Both the position numbers and the translations under genes were made by a program. Under the pieces are notes generated by a model. That model searched no databases, was not told the DNA's origin, and was given only the letters and a program-made list of their open reading frames with translations. A stretch of DNA of 47,729 nucleotides from assembly GCA_030019025.1 (NCBI GenBank), contig JASEFR010000002.1, forward strand, positions 62,320 through 110,048. Direction: 5' to 3'. The stretch comes from a bacterium. GTDB lineage: Bacteria; Hydrothermota; Hydrothermia; UBA1063. Shown in pieces: positions 40,043-47,729 of the stretch. The number at the start of each line of letters is the position of its first letter. Positions within the stretch are counted from its first letter, which is position 1.

Positions 40043-40704
40043 TCTATCCACACAATATCATTAAATTTAAAACACCCCACAGTGGTATCTAAATTTAGTT
40101 CCTCATCTATGTCCCTTATCTCACACGCCACCTCTCGACCGCCTCTTAAATGCAAAAAGCATTTTCCATGAAGAGACACAACCTTGTAGTACTCCTGAAA
40201 TATTTTTTCATAATCCTGTCCCTCAAGATCCTCAATCTCATTAATCAGACTGTCTGCAATTTCAGGGACAGGCCTTTTAACGCCCGTTTCGAGGAACAAA
40301 CTGGTTGCAATTCCTTTTATTTCCTCAGGAAACTCTTCCTGATTTACGTTAATACCAATACCTATTATCGTTGCTTCACTGATTTGTTCTACAAGAACAC
40401 CCCCAATTTTCTTTTTATCTGCGAAGATATCGTTGGGAAACCTGATTTTTACTGGTAAAAAAACTAAAAGTGTTCTGTAAGAGGCAAGAGCCCCAAGGGT
40501 TAAAGCTTTTTTTGAATCAATTTTATTTAACACAAAGGAAGAATAAAGGCCTCCCTTTTGGGAAATCCACTTCCTTCCCTGCTGACCCCTGCCTTTTGTC
40601 TGTTCTTCAGAAATAACCACAAAAGGGATTTCTACGCCACTCTCAAGAAAAAATTTAGCGGTATCATTTGTAGATTTGCAAATTTTTATGTAATACCTAT
40701 CCAC
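40030..40704 (-). CDS. birA: Biotin-[acetyl-CoA-carboxylase] ligase without DNA-binding domain
   Basis: 224 residues, starting directly with the catalytic domain (KSTNDTAKFF; GRGQQGRKWIS biotinyl-AMP loop; LTLGALAS; IRFPNDIF with KKIGGVLVE; GIGINVN) and ending with a short SH3-like C-terminal domain. It lacks the N-terminal HTH of bifunctional BirA, so it should not act as a repressor. It attaches biotin to carboxylase carrier proteins. The start is GTG at 40704, overlapping the upstream gene by 8 bp. Confidence 0.88.
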   Translation of the reverse strand: MDRYYIKICKSTNDTAKFFLESGVEIPFVVISEEQTKGRGQQGRKWISQKGGLYSSFVLNKIDSKKALTLGALASYRTLLVFLPVKIRFPNDIFADKKKIGGVLVEQISEATIIGIGINVNQEEFPEEIKGIATSLFLETGVKRPVPEIADSLINEIEDLEGQDYEKIFQEYYKVVSLHGKCFLHLRGGREVACEIRDIDEELNLDTTVGCFKFNDIVWIEWIY

Positions 40705-41590
40705 AGGCTGCTACTGCAAAGGCAATTGAATAATACTTTAATTCAGGTTCATCAGCACGGGAAAGCAAGACAACGGGAACTTTTGCACCGTAAATTAGTC
40801 CACCGGCTTTTGCCTTAGCAATATATATCAAAGCCTTTGCAAGAATATTACCTGATGCCACATCGGGAACCATCCACAGATCTGCATCACCACTAACGAG
40901 AGAAGTAACGCCTTTGAGCTCTGCTGCTCTTTTTGAAATTGCTATATCAAATCCCATTGGTCCATCGAGATACACCTTAATCCCTTTAAAGAAACTCCTA
41001 TCTTGAAGTTTTGAAATGGCTGCAAATTCAATGGTTTCGGGCATATCCTCGTGAAGAGTTTCAAGGGAAGCAAGAAAGGCTACCTTAATTTCCTCATATC
41101 CAAGAGTTTTCATGATCTCAACAGCATTTTGTAGGATACTGATCTTCATTTTTAAATCGGGCCTTATATTCATCCCAGCATCGGTCAAAAATACCAGCTT
41201 GTGGTAGTTAGGAACCTCCATGAGGGTTATATGGGAAAAAATCTTATCGGTTCTGATCCCCCTTTCTTTATCTAAAAGGCTCCTCAAAAATGTCGGGGTA
41301 TCAATCTTACCCTTCATAAGAAAATCTGCTCTCCCATCTTTTACAAGTTCACAGGCCTTAAAGGCGGACTCCACGGGACTATGAGAATGCACTACTTCAT
41401 ATTCCTCTATTCCATGGGATTCTGCAAACTTCTTTATTTTCTCAGAGTCACCAATAAGAACGGGAAAGGCCAGTTCTTTTGCAAGTTTAAGACCTTCAAC
41501 GATCTCCTCCGACACACCCTCCACAACAGCAATCCTTTTTCTTCCCTTACTTTTAGCAAGTGTAATTATATCCTCAAAAGTTCTAAACAT
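40697..41590 (-). CDS. Phosphate acetyl/butyryltransferase family enzyme
   Basis: 297 residues of the PTA_PTB family (Pta/Ptb/MaeB-C fold). Visible blocks: AVVEGVSEE, FLMKGKIDTPTFLRSLLDKE, FLTDAGMNIRPDLKMKISILQNAVE, YLDGPMGFDIAISKRAAELKG, and VPDVASGNILAKAL. The length and this MKG-x-x-x-T pattern favour phosphate butyryltransferase over Pta. It would interconvert acyl-CoA and acyl-phosphate, allowing ATP gain in fermentation if paired with a kinase; no kinase gene is present here. GGAGG precedes the ATG. It is first of a coaX-birA-ptb unit, unusual partners joined only by CoA chemistry. Confidence 0.85.
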   Translation of the reverse strand: MFRTFEDIITLAKSKGRKRIAVVEGVSEEIVEGLKLAKELAFPVLIGDSEKIKKFAESHGIEEYEVVHSHSPVESAFKACELVKDGRADFLMKGKIDTPTFLRSLLDKERGIRTDKIFSHITLMEVPNYHKLVFLTDAGMNIRPDLKMKISILQNAVEIMKTLGYEEIKVAFLASLETLHEDMPETIEFAAISKLQDRSFFKGIKVYLDGPMGFDIAISKRAAELKGVTSLVSGDADLWMVPDVASGNILAKALIYIAKAKAGGLIYGAKVPVVLLSRADEPELKYYSIAFAVAACG

Positions 41591-41680
41591 CTTACCTCCT
41601 TTTTCCTGTAAATATTTTAAAGGAGAAAAAAAGTAAAATCAGGGAAAACAAAAACAAGCTAAACCAGTAACAAAATTCAA

Positions 41681-41748
41681 GGGAGACTGACTAAGGCTGG
41701 CCGAAGCAAACGTTGAGAAACGACCACTTATTTAGAATTCTTTCTCCC
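41681..41748 (+). other. Possible structured RNA or cis element between phosphotransacylase and TGS GTPase genes
   Basis: The 267-bp gap 41591-41857 has no ORF. Inside it GGGAGA (41681-41686) can pair with TCTCCC (41743-41748), CTAA (41691-41694) with TTAG (41732-41735), and CGTT-GAGA-AACG (41711-41722) forms a stem with a GNRA tetraloop. It matches no riboswitch or ncRNA family that I recognise. The element lies upstream of the promoter for the plus-strand gene, so it would not be in that mRNA's leader. Confidence 0.25.
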
Positions 41749-41822
41749 CTACTTCCCTTCATAGCCTCAAAATCAACGAAACCTGAGCTTTTCAAGTAGA
41801 TATTTTAAGGAATACTGAAAAC

Positions 41823-41851
41823 TTGAAAAATACCTATTTCCCTATTATAAT
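41823..41851 (+). promoter_or_regulatory. Promoter of the TGS GTPase gene (leaderless architecture)
   Basis: TTGAAA (41823-41828), 17 nt, TATAAT (41846-41851), then exactly 6 nt (TTTTAC) to the ATG at 41858. There is no SD before this ATG. The layout repeats that of the M23 gene. Confidence 0.68.
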
Positions 41852-41857
41852 TTTTAC

Positions 41858-42847
41858 ATGCCGGCAAATTTACCCCCTCAATACTTCGAAGCAGAAAAAG
41901 AATACAGGAACGCTAAAACTATTGAAGAAAAAATTCAGGCACTCAGGAAAATGCTATCAATAATGCCAAAGCATAAAGGCACTGACAAACTGCAGGCAGA
42001 GATCAGAGCAAAGATTTCAAAACTTCAAGAAGAGCTTGAAAACCAGAAGAAAGGGAAAAGGACAGGCCCTCACTGGTATATTAAAAAGGAAGGGGCAGGT
42101 CAGGTAATTCTTTTGGGTCTGCCCAATTCAGGAAAGACGACCCTTGTCAACGCCCTTTGTAATACAAACTTTGTAACTGCAAACTATCCATTCACAACTC
42201 AGCAACCTCAAGCTGCCATGATGGATTTTGAAGATATTAAAATACAGCTGATTGATACCCCTCCCCTGAAAGAGGAAAATGATTACAGGATTTTTGAGCT
42301 GATAAGAAACGCAGACCTTTTGACCATTGTCCTTGGCCTTGAAAGTAACCCTATCCTCGATTTTACTTTTATTCAAGAAAAACTTTCGGAGAAAAACATC
42401 ACCCTAAAGGGAACAGGTACAGGAGAGTATGAACTCTTTGGACCTGTCACAAAAAGAGCAATAGTAATTTTGAACAAACTTGACCTCACCAAGGATACAA
42501 AATACCTGGAAGATTTGGAAAGTCATTTCAAAGATACGTATGGAATTATTACCTTTCCCCTCTCTGCACTTTATGGGACGGGTACAGAAGAAGTAAAGAA
42601 AGAGATCTTTAAAGAACTGGACATTATAAGAGTTTACACAAAAGAGCCTGGAAAACAGCCAGTTCTTGAAGATCCACTGATTCTCAAAAGGGGGAGTACC
42701 GTACTCGATGCAGCAAGGGAAATTCATAAAGACTTTGAAAAAAAGCTTAAATACGCAAAAGTTTGGGGGTCAACAAAATTTGAAGGTCAGCGGGTAGAAA
42801 GGGACTATAGGCTCGAAGATAAAGACATCGTCGAATTTCACGTTTAA
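41858..42847 (+). CDS. DRG/Obg-like GTPase with C-terminal TGS domain
   Basis: 329 residues: a charged helical N-terminus (about 1-72), a G domain (GLPNSGKTTLVNAL near 88, D-T-P-P-L at G3, NKLD at G4, SALYGTG at G5), and a TGS domain (about 260-329, VLDAAREIHKDFEKKLKYAKVWG...QRVERDYRLEDKDIVEFHV). This layout matches the DRG family, best known from archaea and eukaryotes as ribosome-associated GTPases, with scattered bacterial members. A translation-related role is inferred. It is first in a plus-strand run with murA 21 bp downstream. Confidence 0.87.
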   Translation: MPANLPPQYFEAEKEYRNAKTIEEKIQALRKMLSIMPKHKGTDKLQAEIRAKISKLQEELENQKKGKRTGPHWYIKKEGAGQVILLGLPNSGKTTLVNALCNTNFVTANYPFTTQQPQAAMMDFEDIKIQLIDTPPLKEENDYRIFELIRNADLLTIVLGLESNPILDFTFIQEKLSEKNITLKGTGTGEYELFGPVTKRAIVILNKLDLTKDTKYLEDLESHFKDTYGIITFPLSALYGTGTEEVKKEIFKELDIIRVYTKEPGKQPVLEDPLILKRGSTVLDAAREIHKDFEKKLKYAKVWGSTKFEGQRVERDYRLEDKDIVEFHV

Positions 42848-42868
42848 AGCCTTAAACTTTATCCTGTG

Positions 42869-44125
42869 ATGAAGTACATTAAAGTGTATGGACCTGTTAG
42901 TCTTGAAGGTGAAGTAAAAGTTCAGGGAGCGAAAAATGCTGTTCTTCCTGTAATGTCGGCCATCATACTTCATGATGAGCCTGTTCTATTGAAAAATGTT
43001 CCACGGGTTCAGGACGTCTTTACAATGATAGAACTTCTAAAACTCCTGGGAGCCAGTGTTGAATGGAAAGGACATAATGAGCTTATTATTGATCCATCTA
43101 CTATTAGTAATTACACTGCCCCATACGAAATTGTCAGTAAAATGAGGGCTTCTATTTACGTTCTCGGCCCCCTTCTTGCAAAATTCGGAAGAGCGGAAGT
43201 CTCTTTTCCGGGGGGATGTGCTTTTGGTCCAAGGCCTGTGGACTTCCATATCAAGGGGTTATCACTCCTCGGTGCAGATCTCACCATTGAACGTGGGTAC
43301 ATTAAAGCTATGATGAAGAAACCAAACCCTTGCGAAATTCCATTGAACTTTAAATCTGTAGGAACTACGATCCATTTAATGACAACTGCATCAATGATAG
43401 AGGGTGAGACAACAATTCTCAACTGCGCCCAAGAACCTGAAGTAGTGGCAACCGCGGAATTCCTTTCAAAGTCTGGCGTCAAAATAGAAGGAGCAGGTAC
43501 TGATGTTATAAAAATCAAAGGTGTTAAAAAATTGAAACCGGTTTCAGAGTTTGAAATCATCCCTGACCGCATCGAAGCGGGTACCTATCTTGTGGCCGGT
43601 TTCATGACAGGTGGAAATGTAAGGGTCTCGGGTTGTATACCTGAACACCTTGAGTCTGTTATCTTGAAACTAAGAGAAGCAGGTGCAAAAATACACAAAG
43701 GGAAAAACTTTATAGAAGTAAAAAGGCCAAACAAAGATATCAAAAGTCTTCAAATTGAAACTCAACCTTTTCCGGGATTTCCTACTGATATGCAACCCCA
43801 GTTCATGAGTATGCTTACAATGGCAAAAGGAACCAGCATGATAAAGGAAAATATCTACCCCAATCGATTCGCCCACGCCTTTGAATTACAAAGACTCGGA
43901 GCCCGTATAAAAGTAGTCGAACCAATGGCCTTTATAGAAGGTGTAAGTAAACTAACTGGAGCTGAAGTTACAGGAAATGACCTCCGAGGGGCTGCCGCAC
44001 TCGCCCTCGCGGGTCTGATAGCTGAGGGAGAAACAACGGTTTTCGGGTTAGAACACTTAGAGAGAGGATACGAGAATTTCAGCGAAAAGCTTCGCACATT
44101 GGGCGCAAAAATCAAAATAACCTAA
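42869..44125 (+). CDS. murA: UDP-N-acetylglucosamine 1-carboxyvinyltransferase MurA
   Basis: 418 residues: the enolpyruvyl transferase that starts peptidoglycan synthesis. The catalytic cysteine is kept (PGGCAFGPRPVD, near residue 118), and K-x-x-G-A-K-N-A-V-L-P at the N-terminus, RASIYVLGPLLA, FPTDMQPQ and DLRGAAALALAGL are all present. Cys at the active site predicts fosfomycin sensitivity. The ATG at 42869 is preceded by an in-frame GTG; neither has an SD, so coupling or a leaderless start is possible. Confidence 0.95.
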   Translation: MKYIKVYGPVSLEGEVKVQGAKNAVLPVMSAIILHDEPVLLKNVPRVQDVFTMIELLKLLGASVEWKGHNELIIDPSTISNYTAPYEIVSKMRASIYVLGPLLAKFGRAEVSFPGGCAFGPRPVDFHIKGLSLLGADLTIERGYIKAMMKKPNPCEIPLNFKSVGTTIHLMTTASMIEGETTILNCAQEPEVVATAEFLSKSGVKIEGAGTDVIKIKGVKKLKPVSEFEIIPDRIEAGTYLVAGFMTGGNVRVSGCIPEHLESVILKLREAGAKIHKGKNFIEVKRPNKDIKSLQIETQPFPGFPTDMQPQFMSMLTMAKGTSMIKENIYPNRFAHAFELQRLGARIKVVEPMAFIEGVSKLTGAEVTGNDLRGAAALALAGLIAEGETTVFGLEHLERGYENFSEKLRTLGAKIKIT

Positions 44126-44233
44126 CGACTCACTCGCAAAATTGGTTAAAGGACAAACTGAAGCCATAGCAGAAAGGGGGGAATATTAGTTTTTTCATAG
44201 AATAAACGCATTCGGTGTTTTAAAATTCTCACA

Positions 44234-45238
44234 ATGGAAAAAATTTTCGAAAGGGTGGTCTCCGAGAAGATGGACGGTACTCGTCTTGATGTATATCTTG
44301 TTGTCAGTGGTATCGGGCTATCGCGCTCACAGGTATTAAAATTGATAAAAGAAGGTAAAGTTCTTGTTAACGACAAACCTCAAAAACCCAGCTACAAGGT
44401 AAAGGCAAATGACCACATTTTTGCAAAATTTACCGTACAGGAAAAGTTGCCAGTGATTGCTGAAGACCTACCAATTCCTGTTATTTACGAAGACGAAGAC
44501 ATAATAGTTATTAATAAGCCAAAGGGAATGGTAGTTCATCCCGCGAGGGGGAATGTCACGGGTACCCTTGTTAATGCGCTCGTTGCAAAATATAAAGAAC
44601 TTCCTAAAATCGATGATAAAACCCGCCCAGGAATTGTCCATAGACTTGACAAAGATACCACAGGGCTTTTAGTGGTGGCTAAGAGTGAAAAAGCCCTAAG
44701 AAGCCTGGCAAGGCAAATGGAAGAAAAAACTGCAAAAAGAATTTATTGGGCTATCGTCTGGGGTAGGATTGTAGGCCCAGAAGGGACCATAGATGCACCT
44801 ATTGGGAGACATACCGTTGACAGGACAAGAATGGCAGTAACCTTTTTCAAATCAAGAAGCGCAATAACGCATTATAAAGTTTTAGAAAATTTTGGAAACT
44901 TAGCCACCCTTCTTGAAATTTCCTTAGAGACAGGAAGAACTCATCAGATCAGGGTTCATATGGAATATATTGGGCATCCCGTTGTGGGAGATGAGGTATA
45001 TTCCGGACGAGATGTAAGAAAAATCTTTCGCGTAGTGCCTTCGGAATTAAACCAGTATGTAGCAAAAGTCCTCGAAATCATGGACAGACAGGCTCTCCAT
45101 GCTAAAAAGCTATCCTTCTACCACCCCGGCAAAGGGATGAACGTTGAGTTCGAGGTTGACATCCCCGAGGACTTCCAAAATCTTCTTGAATACTTGAGAA
45201 GTGTTAGGAGCGAACTGGAATCAGCCTTTAAAAATTGA
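44234..45238 (+). CDS. rluD: RluD-type ribosomal large subunit pseudouridine synthase
   Basis: 334 residues: an N-terminal S4 RNA-binding domain (LDVYLVVSGIGLSRSQVLKLIKEG) and the RluA-family catalytic domain with the aspartate in HRLDKDTTGLLVVAK, plus GRTHQIRVH. It converts specific uridines in 23S rRNA to pseudouridine; the RluA, RluC and RluD subtypes cannot be told apart safely here. No SD is visible. TAAAAT ends 7 nt before the ATG but has no good -35. The 108-bp gap 44126-44233 contains nothing else recognisable. Confidence 0.9.
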   Translation: MEKIFERVVSEKMDGTRLDVYLVVSGIGLSRSQVLKLIKEGKVLVNDKPQKPSYKVKANDHIFAKFTVQEKLPVIAEDLPIPVIYEDEDIIVINKPKGMVVHPARGNVTGTLVNALVAKYKELPKIDDKTRPGIVHRLDKDTTGLLVVAKSEKALRSLARQMEEKTAKRIYWAIVWGRIVGPEGTIDAPIGRHTVDRTRMAVTFFKSRSAITHYKVLENFGNLATLLEISLETGRTHQIRVHMEYIGHPVVGDEVYSGRDVRKIFRVVPSELNQYVAKVLEIMDRQALHAKKLSFYHPGKGMNVEFEVDIPEDFQNLLEYLRSVRSELESAFKN

Positions 45239-45288
45239 TTAGAACAAAATAGTAACCTTTTTTCGTCCAATATCTTAGGAGGTGAGCC

Positions 45289-46206
45289 ATGAAAAGCTTG
45301 AGGTACTTAATACCAATAGTTACAGTCATAGCAATGTTTGCTTCTTCGTGCACAAAAACGGAAGAGTTAAAAGACGAAGAAGCCATTGAAGAGCTTATCA
45401 ATTCCACCTACAGGACTGAATTGGATTTCGAAAATGAATACGCGGATAGTGGACTTATATCAGATACTTTCGACATCAGCCAAGCAAAAGCACTCCATCG
45501 TGTAATTGGTTGGTGGAGAAGAATTATCTCCGTTAGCTCCAACAAAGAGATCCTTATCGAAAATGACACTGCATGGGTAAACATAAATCACCACATATAT
45601 GGCCTATTCAACATCGTTTATTATGATCAAACCGGTGATTCCGTTTTCTCCCATAACAAAAACTTTCACGATCTTGCCACAAGAAAAGCCTTGTTCGTGA
45701 GGGAAGGTGATATAAATGACCCTCACCGTGGATGGGTGTTAAAACAAGTTTCTTTCGGAGAAGTAACATCAAAAGACGTTCCCGACTCAATCCTCATCGG
45801 TGATTCCTTTGTTCAAGTAACGCAAAACCATATTGACTCTATCAAAATCACCTATGTGGATACTCTGGACAATACAGTTACAAGGGTATTTACAAACTAC
45901 CTGGATCTAATGGAACTGGAAGAAATTCCCACGATCAAGAGTGGAACAGATTTAACTTTTGACCTTTACGCAAATGACTCTACAAATTTCGCTTTCTTCT
46001 ACAGAGGTGCTGCATGGGGAACCCCGAGGAGGATGAGGATGACAAGAGATCCACAAAATCCTTCCCATTTCTATACTACTGTGCAGGTTCCTTCAAATGT
46101 TGTAAGGGGCAGTTTTGCATTAAGTATAATTTCAGCTCCTTCCTTCAGACCCGACAATTACCCTTATGTTCACCACGGGGTACTTCTACGAGTTAGGGTT
46201 AGATAA
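45289..46206 (+). CDS. Lipoprotein of unknown function
   Basis: 305 residues with a lipoprotein signal: hydrophobic N-terminus and lipobox A-S-S-C, Cys21 being the lipidation site. The mature part begins with an acidic stretch (TEELKDEEAIEELIN), continues with mixed alpha/beta sequence rich in Trp and Asp, and ends with a beta-sandwich-like segment (FAFFYRGAAWG ... PYVHHGVLLRVRVR). I recognise no family. It has a very strong AGGAGGTGA SD and its own hairpin downstream, so it is probably a single-gene unit. Confidence 0.85.
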   Translation: MKSLRYLIPIVTVIAMFASSCTKTEELKDEEAIEELINSTYRTELDFENEYADSGLISDTFDISQAKALHRVIGWWRRIISVSSNKEILIENDTAWVNINHHIYGLFNIVYYDQTGDSVFSHNKNFHDLATRKALFVREGDINDPHRGWVLKQVSFGEVTSKDVPDSILIGDSFVQVTQNHIDSIKITYVDTLDNTVTRVFTNYLDLMELEEIPTIKSGTDLTFDLYANDSTNFAFFYRGAAWGTPRRMRMTRDPQNPSHFYTTVQVPSNVVRGSFALSIISAPSFRPDNYPYVHHGVLLRVRVR

Positions 46207-46225
46207 TACTCCATTAACAAAAATT

Positions 46226-46250
46226 GGGCTGGGGGATTAAGCCCCAGCCC
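46226..46250 (+). terminator. GC-rich hairpin after the lipoprotein gene
   Basis: Perfect 9-bp inverted repeat GGGCTGGGG / CCCCAGCCC with a 7-nt loop, 19 bp after the stop. The 3' flank is ATAAATATT rather than a run of T. It lies between convergent genes and could serve the hemerythrin gene on the other strand as well. Confidence 0.65.
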
Positions 46251-46299
46251 ATAAATATTAAAGAAGTGACCGAACAATTTTAGTTTAAGATCATATCCT

Positions 46300-46705
46300 T
46301 TATATCAAACCTTTTTTCTTGGCATAGATTCCGTAATCTTTGTCTACAGTACCAATGTGATTGAAAAGCCAAGACCAAGTAACTGAAAGGGCTTCTCTGA
46401 AAGCATCTATATCACCTTCTTTAAGTGACCGCACATAATCATAAACCTGCCTTTTAAAGGCTTCGTGAATTTTTCTGTGTGACTCTAACTTAGGAAATCC
46501 TATACTTTCCATAAATTTCTCCTCAGCTTCAAAGTGGGGTATCAACGTATTCTTTTAACTCTTTAGAAAGAACCTCCATGGCGGTATTTACGTCACCCAG
46601 TTTTAAAAGTTCAGATATTCTGTTCAATAGCTCCACGAGCTTCTTATGCTGGTTATCCATCTCTGGAACATGGGTCAGGATTTCATCTGTGAATTCAATC
46701 TTCAT
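46300..46705 (-). pseudogene. Bacteriohemerythrin gene with a one-base frameshift
   Basis: Reading from the ATG at 46705 (AGGAGG SD upstream), frame 1 encodes a hemerythrin start (MKIEFTDEI..., then M-D-N-Q-H-K-K-L-V near 16-24) and reaches EYVDT before stopping at a TGA. Frame 2 (46300-46545) continues with PHFEAEEKFM, ESHRKIHEAF and F-N-H-I-G-T-V-D-K-D-Y. Removing one C from the CCCC run (46536-46539 on the plus strand: GGGG) gives a continuous 134-residue protein reading ...DTHFEAEE..., the normal hemerythrin length with a complete ligand set. Either a sequencing/assembly error or a recent inactivating slip. An intact protein would bind O2 at a diiron site, sensing or scavenging oxygen. 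Confidence 0.85.
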
Positions 46706-46743
46706 ATTTTACCTCCTCTTAAATTGATAACAACATTGAAATT

Positions 46744-46772
46744 GTTTTAAACATTGCCAATCGAAAAATCAA
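46744..46772 (-). promoter_or_regulatory. Weak candidate promoter of the hemerythrin gene
   Basis: On the minus strand TTGATT, 17 nt, TAAAAC, leaving a leader of about 30 nt with AGGAGG before the ATG. A CAATGTT direct repeat flanks the -10 and could be an operator. Confidence 0.3.
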
Positions 46773-46815
46773 CAAAAAGCATCTATGCTATACAAGTACA
46801 GAACAAGCTTTTCAC

Positions 46816-46844
46816 TTGTTTAAATTTACACACTCCCTTAAAAT
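46816..46844 (+). promoter_or_regulatory. Weak candidate promoter of the epimerase/reductase gene
   Basis: TTGTTT, 17 nt, TAAAAT, with a short leader that contains AAGGGAGG. The -35 is poor (3 of 6). Confidence 0.35.
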
Positions 46845-46865
46845 TTCTTTCAAGGGAGGCGTCTT

Positions 46866-47729
46866 ATTAGTAAGCTAATAGTTGTAACTGGTGCCTCTGG
46901 GCATCTTGGAGTAAATATCGTAAGGAATTTATTGGAAAAGGGATATAAAGTAAGGGCCATTGTTAAAACCGATAAAAGGGCTGTTTTAGGTCTCCCTTGC
47001 GAAGTCATAAAAGCCGATATTCTAAGCAAAGAAGAACTTCTAAATGCCTTTAAAAACGCCCATGCCATAATACATTCTGCAGCCCACATTAGCATAACGA
47101 GTTTTGAAAAAGACGCTATATGGAAAACAAACGTTCAAGGGACGAGAAATGTAATAGATGCAGCATTTTCAAGCAATGTTGAAAAACTGATATACATTGG
47201 TTCCATCCATGCCTTCCAAGATGACCACAATACTGTTGATGAAAATTCCCCTCTTGTTGATAAAAATGGCTCAATTTACGACATAACTAAAGCCGAAGGC
47301 GTAAAAGCAGTGCAAGAGGCAAGAAAGAGCGGTTTAAATGCAGTTATAATATGCCCCACAGCCCTTATTGGGCCTAACGATTACAAACCTTCTTTAATGG
47401 GAAGGTTTCTCATTTCCTTAGCCCAGCAACGAGTCCCGGCATTAGTTGATGGGGGTTTTGACTTTGTTGATTCGAGAGATGTAGCGGAGGCGGTTTCAAG
47501 GGCACTTACAAACGGAAATGGAACTTATATTATCTCAGGGCAATACCTGAAAGTCGCTGAGCTTTCTCAACTATGGTGCAAAACAGCAGGTGTAAAATGC
47601 CCGAGCATTATTCTTCCTTTAAAAATGGCCCAAACGGGAGCTCACATTGCTCTATTTTTTAGCAGAATCCTCAAATTTTCACCCTTATATACTCCTGAAG
47701 CACTTAAAGCCCTATCCTGGAAAAGTTCT
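46866..47729 (+). CDS. NAD(P)-dependent epimerase/reductase (extended SDR), 3' end missing, likely AUU start
   Basis: 288 codons open to the window edge. The Rossmann motif T-G-A-S-G-H-L-G lies at residues 8-15, with the S-I-H serine region, Y-x-x-x-K (YDITK), a CPTALIGPNDY segment and FVDSRDVAEAV, all typical of extended SDRs of the dihydroflavonol reductase/3-beta-HSD group. The substrate is unknown. Between the upstream stop (46839) and the Rossmann motif the frame contains no ATG, GTG or TTG. A strong AAGGGAGG ends 6 nt before an ATT at 46866, giving (M)SKLIVVTGASG, exactly where such proteins begin. So I propose AUU initiation, or an ATG-to-ATT sequence error. Confidence 0.8.
   Translation, partial: MSKLIVVTGASGHLGVNIVRNLLEKGYKVRAIVKTDKRAVLGLPCEVIKADILSKEELLNAFKNAHAIIHSAAHISITSFEKDAIWKTNVQGTRNVIDAAFSSNVEKLIYIGSIHAFQDDHNTVDENSPLVDKNGSIYDITKAEGVKAVQEARKSGLNAVIICPTALIGPNDYKPSLMGRFLISLAQQRVPALVDGGFDFVDSRDVAEAVSRALTNGNGTYIISGQYLKVAELSQLWCKTAGVKCPSIILPLKMAQTGAHIALFFSRILKFSPLYTPEALKALSWKSS

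Noticed and set aside
43156-43572. Minus-strand ORF of 138 residues
   Set aside because: Shadow inside murA.
46850-47095. Minus-strand ORF of 81 residues
   Set aside because: Antisense to the Rossmann domain of the epimerase/reductase, whose motifs are unambiguous.
1-47729. Mobile elements, CRISPR arrays, tRNA or rRNA genes
   Set aside because: No transposase, integrase, terminal repeats, regularly spaced repeats or tRNA-like cloverleaf was seen in any gap.

Overview
This is a bacterial window of moderate to low GC with tightly packed genes. It holds no mobile element, CRISPR array, tRNA or rRNA that I can see. Several traits suggest an anaerobic, probably uncultured fermenter of the candidate phylum WOR-3 (Stahlbacteria/Hydrothermae) type: large exported beta-rich proteins with Por/T9SS-like C-terminal tails, a bacterial DRG-like TGS GTPase, and a multi-subunit [FeFe]-hydrogenase with its own maturases. 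That assignment is inference from gene content, not from a marker gene.

Region 1 (1-11352, minus strand) is cell-surface material. It holds a truncated HExxH-peptidase/beta-propeller/Omp85-like barrel protein, an M23 peptidase, and a three-gene unit. The unit encodes a 498-residue and an 1856-residue exported protein, both with sorting tails, and a small secreted protein, and it ends in a strong hairpin.

Region 2 (11470-31245, minus strand) is the centrepiece: about 20 kb of genes that overlap or nearly touch, reading from one promoter at 31258-31286. In transcription order they are: DRTGG protein, HATPase, DRTGG protein, PHP protein; NuoE-like, second HATPase, Cys-less Trx-like protein, NuoF-like; NuoE-like, NuoF-like; [FeFe]-hydrogenase HydA; two TM1266-like small regulators; HydG, a 90-residue unknown, an aspartase-like protein, HydE, HydF; then Cys-type formate dehydrogenase FdhA, FocA formate channel, MobA and FdhD. 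Together this reads as a formate/H2/NAD(P)H/ferredoxin redox system with its own sensory head, H-cluster assembly line and Mo-cofactor functions. Unusual points are two diaphorase modules for one HydA, two [2Fe-2S] folds stripped of every cysteine, both NuoF-like subunits lacking the C-terminal ferredoxin domain, a displaced auxiliary-cluster cysteine in HydG, and a divergent aspartase inside the maturase block.

Region 3 (31364-39323, plus strand) holds the Mg2+ transporter MgtE and a proteostasis operon tig-clpP-clpX-lon-hflX. Region 4 (39284-41590, minus) is coaX-birA-phosphotransacylase, with coaX overlapping hflX tail to tail. Region 5 (41858-46206, plus) holds a TGS GTPase, murA, an RluD-type pseudouridine synthase and a lipoprotein, closed by a hairpin. 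Region 6 (46300-47729) has a bacteriohemerythrin gene broken by a one-base homopolymer frameshift, and a divergent NAD-dependent epimerase/reductase that runs off the window and seems to start at AUU.

Several genes have a recognisable -35/-10 promoter ending only 6-12 nt before the start codon and no Shine-Dalgarno, which points to leaderless transcripts. Operon-internal genes do have strong GGAGG sites.
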